From Candidatus Poseidoniales archaeon (lineage in GTDB: Archaea; Thermoplasmatota; Poseidoniia; Poseidoniales; Poseidoniaceae), in NCBI GenBank assembly GCA_003602415.1, contig QQSK01000009.1, positions 91,321-125,621 of the forward strand: 34,301 nucleotides of DNA, given 5' to 3'. Positions within the stretch are counted from its first letter, which is position 1; each line of letters opens with the position of its first letter. Made by a program: the position numbers and the translations under genes. Below, piece by piece: positions 1 to 7,805 of this stretch. Under the pieces are notes generated by a model, which saw only the letters and a list, made by a program, of their open reading frames with translations, did no database searches and was not told where the DNA came from.

Positions 1-210
1 AATGATACAATTACTCCTGCAATTAAGCAAGAAATGGCTGCAATTGCAGACATGGTCTGTGATTTCAAGGTAAGAACAATTGGTTCTGATTTCGAAACCT
101 CAATGATTGTTTCCAAGTTCAGAAACGCACCTGAGAATCTATCGATTATGGTTTACAGAGTTACGCCTGAAGAAGGAATAACTCCAGAGACTGTGGAACG
201 TATCGCTTGA
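1..210 (+). CDS. C-terminal fragment of a KaiC/HTR-like RecA-superfamily ATPase (partial)
   Basis: The reading frame is open from the first base and ends at TGA 208-210, giving the last 69 residues of a protein whose start lies outside the window. The fragment has alternating strands around VRTIGSDFETSMIVSKFR and ends in ETVERIA. I recall a similar ending in archaeal HTR-like/KaiC-type ATPases, where the terminal strands read roughly RxVGxxFxTxxxxxKFRG. No Walker motif is visible because the N-terminal part is missing. The identification therefore rests on a short tail and is tentative; the coding frame itself is convincing. The gene is convergent with the cupredoxin-MFS gene, with 48 bases between the stop codons. 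Confidence 0.5.
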   Translation, partial: NDTITPAIKQEMAAIADMVCDFKVRTIGSDFETSMIVSKFRNAPENLSIMVYRVTPEEGITPETVERIA

Positions 211-232
211 TACCAACATTACAGTTGCTGGG

Positions 233-238
233 TTTTTT
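233..238 (+). terminator. Possible oligo-T terminator of the partial ATPase gene
   Basis: A run of six T follows the stop codon by 22 bases inside the short gap between two convergent genes. Archaeal RNA polymerase commonly terminates at T-rich tracts without a hairpin, and none is obvious here. Weak call from position and composition only. Confidence 0.25.
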
Positions 239-258
239 GGTTTCAAGAACTCTTTGCT

Positions 259-2199
259 TCAAGCGCTTAGCGTTCTTCTGGTCTCATCTGGATCGATGAA
301 CATAGTTGCAATAATTATCAGGGTTTCAAGAACTGCTGCTATGAGGAATAGAGTTGGATAATCAAATCTGCTTGCTATAGGGTCTGTTAATTGATATCCA
401 ATAATCGCAGACAGGTTCATCATCGCCATATATGCAGTGAATTGTGTACCTCCAACTTCGCTCCATGTAATCTTCATCATCAATGAAAATATGTTCATGG
501 ACACCATTGCAAATACAAAGGTTCGAATTGACCAGATTGAAATCATAAACAGGTCATTGCTCCACCAATTTTCAGTTAATCCCCAAGTTGTAGTGAGCAA
601 AGCTCCTCCCAATGCAGAGTAGATAATTACTGCCTTACCACCAAACTTTTTGCCCAATTGTCCTCCAACAATATACCCTAGCATCGTGATGATTAGAATC
701 AATCCGCCTTTGGTGGCATTGAATCTTTCCTCTGACCAATCCAGCTCGTTGATAAATAGCAGCGGCAACACTGGAATTAGGAAAAAGGAAAGAGATAGTA
801 CCAGGCTTAGAACAATTCCCAATCTGGTTGATTTCAATGAAAAGGCGGTCTTTACATTAGCAATAATTTCACTGAAGTCACGGTCATTTTGTAGACTTTC
901 CTCGTCTTCAGTAATCTGATTTTCATCCCAAGGGAATCTTTTCTCACCCGGCCTTTCAGTCATCAATAAGGGTACCATCATTATCACGAGAAGTATCGGT
1001 ATTTGCAATAGAATTGCACCTTTGATTCCAACGATTCCGATTATAGTTCCTAAACCAGCTCCACCAATCATCCCTCCCAAGGTTTTGGAAGTGAACATGT
1101 AACTGTTCACCTTCTCGATCTCGTGTGGTTTGAGAATATCTACAGCAAGGGCGTCTGTACTGACGTCTTGCAGGGATGTGAAAATGTTGTAAATTAAGAA
1201 TATAGTCGCAATCAATTGGACATCACTTGCCGGATTAGGAATTAACAAAATAGTTGACAAAACCAAAATCATACCACTTTGTGCTATCAAAATCCACGGT
1301 CTTCTTCTTCCCATCTGTCGATATTGGTATCTATCGATTACTGGACCCCATAGGAATTTCAGAGACCATGGTAATGTTCCTAAAGTAAGTAAGAATGCCA
1401 ATTCTTTAGCAGCAACCCCTTCTGCTGCTAGGTATGTGACAAATGTAACCGTGATGAAACCCCATGGAATTCCTTGTGCTACATACAATGCACACAGAGT
1501 CAATACCCTAGACCGATAACTCTCTTCTAGAGTATTCCCGGTTTCGGTTTCTTCTTCCTCGACAACATCTTCAACTTCTTCGGCTTCAAGTACCAATCTC
1601 AATTGATATTCATCAGTTCTCAACGAAATATATCCTACTAGTACAAACATTGCTACTAACCAAGGAGCAAACAATATTGACGATATATCACCTTCACCAA
1701 CGGACAAAGTTGAGGACTTGTCATCATCGGTTGTAGGCTCAGGTTCAGGTTCAGGCTCAGGAACAGGCATAGGTTCGACAATAATCGTACCAACCATTCC
1801 TAAACTTTCATGTGGCTCGCAAACATACTGATATGTGCCATTCTCACCAATTTTGAATGTGTAAGTGTAATCAACATTCCTGGATGTGTCCCCTGAGTCA
1901 AAGAGTCCGTTTTCCTCTACTGCATTATGGGCCAGAAGTTCGTCACTCCAGAAGAAATGAACAGAATCTCCTTCCTTCAGAGTGATTGTGTCTGGTGTAA
2001 ATCTAAGATTTGTACCGTCTACAGTTACTACTACTATCTCTCCCTCACTTTCGTTTAGGATGTTAACACTAGACAAGAATTTAGATTCCTCATCTCTGAT
2101 TTCAGAGTGTTGAGGGGATGTCATTGCGCCAGACATCGAAATCTGCAAAACCACGAGGCCTAGAAGAATTGCAGCAGTGAGCCTCCGGTGCATGAACAT
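259..2199 (-). CDS. Cupredoxin domain fused to a PAT/AmpG-like MFS transporter
   Basis: The 646-residue protein starts with a hydrophobic signal or anchor (about 4-24). A plastocyanin/halocyanin-like domain follows at about 52-143. The expected copper ligands are present: His91, then Cys127-x2-His130-x4-Met135, the plastocyanin spacing. A Pro-Glu repeat linker (about 145-155) leads to one membrane segment (about 173-193), an acidic linker (about 206-226) and a twelve-helix-type MFS domain from about 233. The MFS part has a PAT/AmpG flavour (AQGIPWG, LPWSLKFLWGPVIDRY). The topology is consistent: copper domain outside, one helix in, acidic linker in the cytoplasm, then the transporter. The ATG at 2199 was chosen over a TTG at 2211; neither has a clear ribosome site. 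The gene lies 24 bases after the methyltransferase and is probably cotranscribed. The transported substrate is unknown. Confidence 0.85.
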   Translation of the reverse strand: MFMHRRLTAAILLGLVVLQISMSGAMTSPQHSEIRDEESKFLSSVNILNESEGEIVVVTVDGTNLRFTPDTITLKEGDSVHFFWSDELLAHNAVEENGLFDSGDTSRNVDYTYTFKIGENGTYQYVCEPHESLGMVGTIIVEPMPVPEPEPEPEPTTDDDKSSTLSVGEGDISSILFAPWLVAMFVLVGYISLRTDEYQLRLVLEAEEVEDVVEEEETETGNTLEESYRSRVLTLCALYVAQGIPWGFITVTFVTYLAAEGVAAKELAFLLTLGTLPWSLKFLWGPVIDRYQYRQMGRRRPWILIAQSGMILVLSTILLIPNPASDVQLIATIFLIYNIFTSLQDVSTDALAVDILKPHEIEKVNSYMFTSKTLGGMIGGAGLGTIIGIVGIKGAILLQIPILLVIMMVPLLMTERPGEKRFPWDENQITEDEESLQNDRDFSEIIANVKTAFSLKSTRLGIVLSLVLSLSFFLIPVLPLLFINELDWSEERFNATKGGLILIITMLGYIVGGQLGKKFGGKAVIIYSALGGALLTTTWGLTENWWSNDLFMISIWSIRTFVFAMVSMNIFSLMMKITWSEVGGTQFTAYMAMMNLSAIIGYQLTDPIASRFDYPTLFLIAAVLETLIIIATMFIDPDETRRTLSA

Positions 2200-2223
2200 C
2201 GGTAACAGCAAGGAGTAATTAGT

Positions 2224-2964
2224 CTACTCCGGCTTACGAGCCTTGAATCGACTTGACATTCCTGGGAACAGAAGCCTTGCCTTTACATCATTGTAACCAA
2301 CTTCTTTCATGATTTTCTTGTAGTATGAATGAGTTCCATAATGAGTGTATGTTCGAGCTAACCATTTCCATGGATGATTAGGATCCTTTGTCACAATTCT
2401 AGCAACCAATTGCACGAATGTACCCATGTAAATTCTACCAAATAATCCATGAAGCCAGTTCGCTTTACCAGCATCGCAGATAACCAACTGGCCTCCAGGT
2501 TTTAAGACTCGGAAAATTTCAGATAATCCCTGTTTTTTATCCTTGAAGTCTCTGAAAGAAAATAGACAAAATACTCTGTCAAAAGTATTGTCTGGCAATG
2601 GTATTTCTTCTGCTATAGCCTCAACATATTCTGCAGGAGATTCACCTCTTGATGAACGAGCTTCATCGACTCTTTTCTTGCAAACTTTGAGCATTTCAGC
2701 ACTAGGGTCAAGGCAGGTCAAATCCATGCCTTCTAAATCGACGGCGAATGAACCGGGACCGCAACCAACTTCTAGCACTTTCATACCAGATTTAGCATGA
2801 TTTCGAACATGTTTTCTCATTCCTTTATCGAAACCTAATGTCATAATCCGATTGACTTTATCATAAACAGGGATGGTGGCTTCTAACTGTTTTTCTAGTT
2901 CAGTCCACGCATCATCATCAATTCCAGAGGGGTCGAATCCTCCGGTACTCGAGCGGTCCGACAT
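2224..2964 (-). CDS. Class I SAM-dependent methyltransferase, UbiE/MenG-like
   Basis: A 246-residue soluble methyltransferase. Motif I is VLEVGCGPGSF (63-73), the acidic end of strand 2 is Asp86, and the post-motif region reads RVLKPGG (152-158). The upstream YDKVNRIMTLGF (34-45) and the downstream SFRDF (136-140) resemble signatures of the UbiE/MenG quinone methyltransferases, so a quinone or other lipid-like acceptor is plausible but unproven. The ATG at 2964 was chosen because the longer frame starts with TTG at 3012 and adds a Pro/Cys-rich stretch unlike the family N-terminus. The gene is divergent from the ATP synthase operon, with 133 bases between the two starts, and is followed closely by the cupredoxin-MFS gene. 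A joint role with the copper protein in electron transfer is speculation. Confidence 0.8.
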   Translation of the reverse strand: MSDRSSTGGFDPSGIDDDAWTELEKQLEATIPVYDKVNRIMTLGFDKGMRKHVRNHAKSGMKVLEVGCGPGSFAVDLEGMDLTCLDPSAEMLKVCKKRVDEARSSRGESPAEYVEAIAEEIPLPDNTFDRVFCLFSFRDFKDKKQGLSEIFRVLKPGGQLVICDAGKANWLHGLFGRIYMGTFVQLVARIVTKDPNHPWKWLARTYTHYGTHSYYKKIMKEVGYNDVKARLLFPGMSSRFKARKPE

Positions 2965-3057
2965 AGTTGTTCGGCAAGGATTCCAGTTTTGACAATTTGG
3001 GGGGCAATCCAATTGGACGCGCTCGAAAGTGAAGATGTTTCAGACCACATTGGTTAT

Positions 3058-3067
3058 CAACCGGTTG
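3058..3067. promoter_or_regulatory. 10-base perfect palindrome CAACCGGTTG upstream of the ATP synthase operon
   Basis: The sequence reads identically on both strands and sits 31 to 40 bases before the atpH start, between the divergent methyltransferase and ATPase genes. A second short palindrome, CCAATTGG, lies at 3009-3016. No convincing TATA box was found nearby, so either could be an operator or part of a promoter. Functional meaning is inferred from position only. Confidence 0.3.
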
Positions 3068-3097
3068 TTGGTCCGGCGGTATACGAAGGGTGACACC

Positions 3098-3415
3098 ATG
3101 GGTCTGTCAAATGTACTTCAAAGCATCAAAGATGCAGAAGAATCCGCTGATGCAAAAATCGCATCTTCAAAAGAGGAAGCAGCCAAGATTATCGCTGATG
3201 CTCGTAAAGAGGCATCAGAGATAATCCAATCTGCACAGGATGGTGCGGTAAGTTCTACCGTCAGCACCCTTGATTCAGCTCGTAATAAGGCTGGTAAAGA
3301 AGCGGAAGGAGTACAGGCTGAAGGTGCGAAAGCGGTTGAAGGAATTCAATCATCCGCTGGTGATCGCAGAGCAGCAGCAGTACAACTGGTAATCGATTCA
3401 TTAATGTCTAACTGA
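3098..3415 (+). CDS. atpH: A-type ATP synthase subunit H (peripheral stalk)
   Basis: A 105-residue, Ala/Glu/Lys-rich, almost wholly helical protein. It begins with a short amphipathic segment (LSNVLQSIKDAEESAD) and continues as coiled coil with heptad-like AKIIADARKEASEII. This matches subunit H of archaeal A1AO ATP synthases, which pairs with subunit E to form the peripheral stalk joining the A1 head to subunit I. It is the first gene of the operon, as in many archaea. The frame is open back to a GTG at 3029, but the ATG at 3098 follows GGGTGA at normal spacing and gives the usual length. The identification rests on composition and operon position, since the sequence itself is low in complexity. 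Confidence 0.85.
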   Translation: MGLSNVLQSIKDAEESADAKIASSKEEAAKIIADARKEASEIIQSAQDGAVSSTVSTLDSARNKAGKEAEGVQAEGAKAVEGIQSSAGDRRAAAVQLVIDSLMSN

Positions 3416-3425
3416 GGTGAACTGA

Positions 3426-5456
3426 ATGTTGAGCTCTGTTAAGATGTCCCGTCTAACAATGGCAGGGTCTAATGACAAACTCGATGAAGTTCTTCGAGCA
3501 TGTGCCGACTTAGGCAATGTTCACATCAAGCCTTATTCAGGAAATACCGATGGAATTGCTATCGGAACTCCTCATCCAGATGCTGACGATGTTTCAGCAC
3601 TGCTTGCTAAGGTTAGAGCAGCTAATACAGTCCTCAAATGTTCAAACAAGGAAGGCCCTTTGAGTTCTAAGGCTGTCAAGCAAGCCCTAGAAAGTAACTT
3701 TGGTGACAAAATAGACTCAATTACAGAGACTATTGCAAGCAAGTCCGATGCAGTTGCAGAGATTTCTAAATTAGAAGAGAGAATTTCTATTCTTTCAACC
3801 ATTGCTCCTCTAAATATCCCTCTTGAATTAATGACAGAGATTTCTTCCATCGATGTTTATCTTGGTGAGACTTCCAAAGCAAGTAAGGCATTCCAAGTAT
3901 TTGGAGAATTGAAAGACAGAGTTGAAATTCATGTGGCTGGAAATGTTGTTGCAGTTGCTTGCCAAGGCAAGGACGCAGCAGAAGTACAGATGGCAATGGG
4001 CGAATTAGGCGCTAAATCAATTCAAATTCCTAGCGGAAAAGGCACACCTTCTAATCTATTAGACCAAGCATCTAAAGAAATCAAGAAGTGTGAAAAGACA
4101 GTTGCAAATTGTGAATCTAAGATGTCATCATGGACTCAAAACAATGGCCGCATGCTTCTAGCAGTGCAGGAACATTTGGAAAGAGAATCAGATATTCTAA
4201 CCGGCCACACCCTTTGCGCAACCAGCGCTCACGCATATGCAATGGAAGCATGGTTGCCAACATCTGAGGTAGATGGTGCTCGCAGAGTTCTTTCAAAGAT
4301 TTCATCTCATCTAAAAATTGAAGAATTCGTTGAAGATCATGGGCACGGGCATGATGACCACCATCATGAAGAGGATTATCCTCCAGTCGAATACGACACT
4401 CTAGAGGCAACTCGCCACGCTTCAGCGCTAACAAATTTAGTTGGTAGGCCAAAGTATGGAACTATTGACCCTACTAGTATGATAGCGATCACATTCCCTA
4501 TCTTCTACGGACTGATTCTAGGGGATGCAGGATATGGTTTAGTAATCATGCTTCTTGCTCTTCTTTTGAAATCCAAAATCGGACACGATCCTCTTGGTAA
4601 GGTGGCCTCAAGAATTCTCATGAATATGGGAATTGCAACATTCATTGTAGGAGTCTTAACCGCAGAAGCCTTTGGTTTCGTCATCGAAAAGTGGGATATG
4701 TTCGTTTGGTTGTATGAGCCTATGTATGCTGAGACAAAATACATACTGAAGGATACTGTTTTCGTTGAGTGGTTTGGTCTTTCTCACACTTACCTACCAT
4801 TCCATCGTGCTGGCGGGGCTTTACAGGATTACATTCTGCTATCCATCTATCTTGGATGTGCACACTTGCTAATCGGTTTCATTATTGGATTCATCAATGT
4901 ATTCAAGGCTCATGGGCCAGTTGCAGCGTTTTTCGAAAAGGGTTCTTGGCTACTGATTCTAATCGGTGGATCTGCTCACGTTCTAAGATTCATTACCGAT
5001 GACTCATATGGTACCTTTGAAAGTTCAATTTGGTCAATGATGGTAGTAATTGGTGTAATTTGTTTGATTTACGGATTAGCGGTTTACGAAGGATTTGGTT
5101 GGCTTGGAGGTATAATCATGGGTCCAATCGAAACCTTTGGATTACTCGCTAACACCTTGTCTTACCTACGTATTATGGCAGTAGGTGTAGCTGGAGTTAA
5201 AATCGCTGAAATTGGTAACGAGATGGGATTCCATGGAATGGCTGACGCTGTTTCATCTGGAGATTATCTGGTTGCAGTACTTTGCTTTGTAATCTGGATT
5301 GGTGTCCAGGTATTCGCACTCGCACTTGGATTACTCTCGCCGAGTATCCACGCTGTCCGTCTACACTTCGTTGAGTGGATGGGCAAGTTCTATGACGGCT
5401 CTGGACAGGAGTTCGCACCACTAGGTGGCCGTTCCCTTCATGTGGAGGGTCACTGA
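3426..5456 (+). CDS. atpI: A-type ATP synthase subunit I (stator a-subunit)
   Basis: A 676-residue protein of the V/A-type a-subunit family. The N-terminal cytosolic half (1-335) contains coiled-coil stretches that contact the peripheral stalks. The C-terminal half carries about seven to eight membrane helices and forms the ion half-channels beside the c-ring. The segment LSYLRIMAVGV holds Arg582, which matches the essential channel arginine of the family. A His/Asp-rich loop (about 303-320, with several HGHGHDDHHH-type residues) joins the soluble part to the helices and is unusual. The ATG at 3426 is preceded by GAGGTGA, 10 bases after the atpH stop. Second gene of the operon. Confidence 0.95.
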   Translation: MLSSVKMSRLTMAGSNDKLDEVLRACADLGNVHIKPYSGNTDGIAIGTPHPDADDVSALLAKVRAANTVLKCSNKEGPLSSKAVKQALESNFGDKIDSITETIASKSDAVAEISKLEERISILSTIAPLNIPLELMTEISSIDVYLGETSKASKAFQVFGELKDRVEIHVAGNVVAVACQGKDAAEVQMAMGELGAKSIQIPSGKGTPSNLLDQASKEIKKCEKTVANCESKMSSWTQNNGRMLLAVQEHLERESDILTGHTLCATSAHAYAMEAWLPTSEVDGARRVLSKISSHLKIEEFVEDHGHGHDDHHHEEDYPPVEYDTLEATRHASALTNLVGRPKYGTIDPTSMIAITFPIFYGLILGDAGYGLVIMLLALLLKSKIGHDPLGKVASRILMNMGIATFIVGVLTAEAFGFVIEKWDMFVWLYEPMYAETKYILKDTVFVEWFGLSHTYLPFHRAGGALQDYILLSIYLGCAHLLIGFIIGFINVFKAHGPVAAFFEKGSWLLILIGGSAHVLRFITDDSYGTFESSIWSMMVVIGVICLIYGLAVYEGFGWLGGIIMGPIETFGLLANTLSYLRIMAVGVAGVKIAEIGNEMGFHGMADAVSSGDYLVAVLCFVIWIGVQVFALALGLLSPSIHAVRLHFVEWMGKFYDGSGQEFAPLGGRSLHVEGH

Positions 5457-5463
5457 TATCACA

Positions 5464-5475
5464 GTCCAACTGGAC
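5464..5475 (+). other. Short hairpin between atpI and atpK
   Basis: GTCC-AACT-GGAC (or five pairs closing on AC) can fold just before the strong AAGGAGG ribosome site of atpK. Short stems are common by chance; it is listed because a second hairpin closes the same cistron on its other side. Confidence 0.3.
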
Positions 5476-5492
5476 AAAAAGGAGGAAAAAAT

Positions 5493-5789
5493 ATGAAAAC
5501 AAGAAGTATGAAGATGAGCCTAAGAGCACTAATCGTCCTCATGGGAATTACTCTGCTAGCACAAGGTGTTCTAGCAGCTGTTGGTGACTATGATGGATGG
5601 GGACGTTACATGGGATCTGGAATCGCTTTGGGACTAGCTGGCCTTGGTGCTGGTTACTCACAAGGTAGCATTGGAAGCGCAGCTGTTGGTATGCTAGCAG
5701 AAGACGGCTCCAAGTTCGGACCTGCCCTTATCTTCACTGCATTGCCAGAATCTATCGTAATTCTAGGTGCACTACCACTGTTCCTATGA
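5493..5789 (+). CDS. atpK: A-type ATP synthase subunit K (c-ring proteolipid)
   Basis: A 98-residue proteolipid. Residues 1-29 look like a signal peptide (basic start, hydrophobic core, a VLA-A type end), followed by the two c-subunit helices at about 38-68 and 76-98. The ion-binding carboxylate is Glu86 in ALPES. Gln57 in helix 1 (YSQGSIG) and Ser87 next to the glutamate recall Na+-coordinating c-subunits, so coupling to Na+ is possible. The start follows AAGGAGG at 5 to 6 bases, the strongest ribosome site of the operon, as expected for a subunit needed in many copies. Helix 2 ends only 12 residues after Glu86. I checked the other frames after the stop and found no hydrophobic extension, so this is probably the true end. 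Confidence 0.93.
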   Translation: MKTRSMKMSLRALIVLMGITLLAQGVLAAVGDYDGWGRYMGSGIALGLAGLGAGYSQGSIGSAAVGMLAEDGSKFGPALIFTALPESIVILGALPLFL

Positions 5790-5804
5790 GCAGAATTGTC
5801 TGTA

Positions 5805-5821
5805 TCCGAGTTTATCTCGGA
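5805..5821 (+). other. Perfect 6-bp hairpin between atpK and atpE
   Basis: TCCGAG, loop TTTAT, CTCGGA forms a clean stem-loop in the 52-base gap between the c-ring gene and the stalk gene. It is not followed by a T tract, so it looks less like a terminator than an RNA-stability or processing element. Confidence 0.45.
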
Positions 5822-5841
5822 ATCAGGCCAGAGGTGAAAGA

Positions 5842-6405
5842 ATGACGTTAGACCAACTCGCAAATGATATTTCCGCATCAGCAGATGCGGAAGCTAAAGC
5901 CACCATTAAGGCGGCTAAAGAAGAAGCGAAGACCATCCTAGCTGATGCTAAAGCACGTGCGGACTCTATCAAAGGAGACGCATCGAGCAAAGCGGGTAAA
6001 GAAGCAGACCAGATCGCTCGTGAAATGGTCGCATCTGCCCGTCAGGCAAATCAGAAGGACATCTTGGTCGCTCGACGCGCTGAGTTAGATGCCACATTGG
6101 CAACAGCTCGTGCTCAATTAGGCGATGCAAGTCTTGCAGGTCGTGCAAGTCTTCTGAAGAGTCTTGTCAAGAAGGCAAGTTCTCTTGGTGAAGGAAAAAT
6201 GGTCTTGCGCCCTACAACAATCGATCGTTCAGCCCTACAAGATGCTGCAAAAGCATACTCGATGGGCGATGATGTCGATGGTTTGGGTGGCTTTGTCTTA
6301 GAATCTGAAGATGGTACTCTGTCTTTCGACCTACGTTTCGACACATTGTTGGAAGATGCGTGGGCTGATCAGAGAGCCGCTGTAAATGAAACACTATTTG
6401 GTTAA
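5842..6405 (+). CDS. atpE: A-type ATP synthase subunit E (peripheral stalk)
   Basis: A 187-residue protein. The first about 90 residues form an Ala/Lys/Asp-rich coiled coil (AKATIKAAKEEAKTILADAK). A globular C-terminal domain follows, with the family feature GGFVLESEDGTLSFDLRFDTLL (about 158-179). It pairs with subunit H to form the stalk that holds the A1 head. The ATG at 5842 was chosen because GAGGTGA precedes it and the length matches the family; the longer frame begins with a GTG at 5767 inside atpK. Gene order c-ring, E, C is typical of archaeal operons. Confidence 0.93.
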   Translation: MTLDQLANDISASADAEAKATIKAAKEEAKTILADAKARADSIKGDASSKAGKEADQIAREMVASARQANQKDILVARRAELDATLATARAQLGDASLAGRASLLKSLVKKASSLGEGKMVLRPTTIDRSALQDAAKAYSMGDDVDGLGGFVLESEDGTLSFDLRFDTLLEDAWADQRAAVNETLFG

Positions 6406-6425
6406 TTATTACGGAGTCAATAGAT

Positions 6426-7466
6426 ATGGCAATCTTCGGAAACAATACTGCTTACGTGGCCGCACGTGCTAAGTCTCGAAAATCGAGTCTTATGGACCGT
6501 ACAAGGCTACGTCAGTTAATCCAACAATCTCCTGACCAATTGACTGTCGCAGTGGCAGACAATGGTTACAGGACAGAGATAGACCTCTACGCTGGTCACT
6601 TTAGTGGTGGCGATTTAGTAGAGGCTGCTCTTACACACAACCTACAAGCAGAATTATCGAATATAATGGGACTTTGTAATGGTAAAGTTAGGTCTCTTGT
6701 GGAAATATACACAGGAAGATTCCGATACCACAATGCAAAGGTTGTACTTCGTGCTGTAGATAATGAGGTTAGTGTGAAGAAGGTTGCAAACTCAATCTTA
6801 CCTGAAGAAAGCGAAGTGAATACTCCTTGGTTGAAAATCATCGAGGAAGCAAACACAATCCGAGAGGCTGCAGAGCAAATGCGACGCCTTCCATTCGGTA
6901 AAGCGCTAATTTCTATTGGTGAAGATGAAGGATTACAAGCATACGAAGATACGCTAGATAGGCACTACTTCAAGCATTCATTAAGCATGCTTCAAGGCGG
7001 TGCTCCAGATGTGCGCATTTTGCGTAATCATCTTTGCAGTGAATTAGATCACCGCAATATTATCAACATACTCGAAGGACAAGCATTTGGTTTGTCTGTA
7101 GAGGAAATTACTGAGGCGCTCATCCCTGGTGGCCGCCTAATTACTGAAAGGAACTTCTCTCAAGCCGCTGGCAGTAGAGAAAGTCTCCTTGATGTGCTAC
7201 GCCAGTCGAATAAGTTCGACTCAGATGGTTTCCAAAATGTCATCTCAACCTCTGACGAGGAGAGGACGTTGGACCCCGTCATCACCTGGTTGCGCAATCG
7301 AGAAAGCGCCCAGATGCAGCGTATGAGCTACCTCCACCCAATTTCCGCATTACCTGTCATTCACTATGTGTCTGCTAAGGTTCAGGAAGTTGAAGATCTA
7401 CGTTTCATTGTCCGTGGCCGAATGGCTGGATTGGCAACTGAAGTGCTGGAGGCACACGTACTCTGA
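6426..7466 (+). CDS. atpC: A-type ATP synthase subunit C (central-stalk cap)
   Basis: A 346-residue, largely helical protein of the V-ATPase subunit d/AtpC family. This funnel-shaped subunit sits on the c-ring and couples it to the rotor subunits D and F. Recognisable features are the start NTAYVAARAKSRKSSLM, the RNHLCSELDHRNIINILEGQ segment near the middle (about 201-220) and the family-type ending FIVRGRMAGLATEVLEAHVL. Its length is normal. The start is the first ATG after atpE, with a modest GGAG site, 20 bases after the previous stop. Confidence 0.93.
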   Translation: MAIFGNNTAYVAARAKSRKSSLMDRTRLRQLIQQSPDQLTVAVADNGYRTEIDLYAGHFSGGDLVEAALTHNLQAELSNIMGLCNGKVRSLVEIYTGRFRYHNAKVVLRAVDNEVSVKKVANSILPEESEVNTPWLKIIEEANTIREAAEQMRRLPFGKALISIGEDEGLQAYEDTLDRHYFKHSLSMLQGGAPDVRILRNHLCSELDHRNIINILEGQAFGLSVEEITEALIPGGRLITERNFSQAAGSRESLLDVLRQSNKFDSDGFQNVISTSDEERTLDPVITWLRNRESAQMQRMSYLHPISALPVIHYVSAKVQEVEDLRFIVRGRMAGLATEVLEAHVL

Positions 7467-7476
7467 GGTGACATGA

Positions 7477-7776
7477 ATGGAAATCGCAGTAGTAGGCAGT
7501 CCCGAGTTCACACTCGGATTCCAATTGGCAGGCATTAGCACACTGTTTAACCCTGAAGGCGAGGAAGAGACTTCCAAAGTCTTCAGGGATTTACTCACAA
7601 CGAAGGGCGTGGGAATCGTGGTCGTCGACTCCGCGGTTCTGGCCGCCCTACCTGAACGTCTCCGTGAGAGACTTTCAGAAAGTGTTACTCCAACGGTTCT
7701 AGGAATTGGAACCGAGGAGGACACAACCCTACGAGAAACAATTCGTAAGGCGATAGGAGTCGATTTGTGGAAGTGA
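7477..7776 (+). CDS. atpF: A-type ATP synthase subunit F (rotor)
   Basis: A 99-residue Rossmann-like small protein beginning [20 protein letters not shown], the signature of V/A-type subunit F. It binds subunit D in the central stalk and is often regulatory. The C-terminal helix ([16 protein letters not shown]) matches the family. The ATG follows GAGGTGA at normal spacing. The stop is 29 bases before atpA. Confidence 0.94.
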   Translation: MEIAVVGSPEFTLGFQLAGISTLFNPEGEEETSKVFRDLLTTKGVGIVVVDSAVLAALPERLRERLSESVTPTVLGIGTEEDTTLRETIRKAIGVDLWK

Positions 7777-7805
7777 TTCCAACCAAATCCAAGGAGGAAG
7801 AGGAA

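Noticed and set aside
1731-1775. DNA-level tandem repeat in the cupredoxin-MFS gene
   Set aside because: It simply encodes the Pro-Glu linker between domains, a common low-complexity feature.
3029-3097. 23-residue N-terminal extension of subunit H
   Set aside because: It starts with GTG without a ribosome site and is basic and unlike the family, whereas the ATG at 3098 has both site and normal length.
4117-4452. Minus-strand open frame inside atpI
   Set aside because: It lies wholly within a strongly supported gene, has no family features and its composition reflects the opposite strand.
5767-5841. N-terminal extension of subunit E, or a frameshift extending subunit K
   Set aside because: The extension overlaps atpK, encodes hydrophilic Cys/His-rich sequence unlike either family, and the ATG at 5842 has a proper ribosome site.
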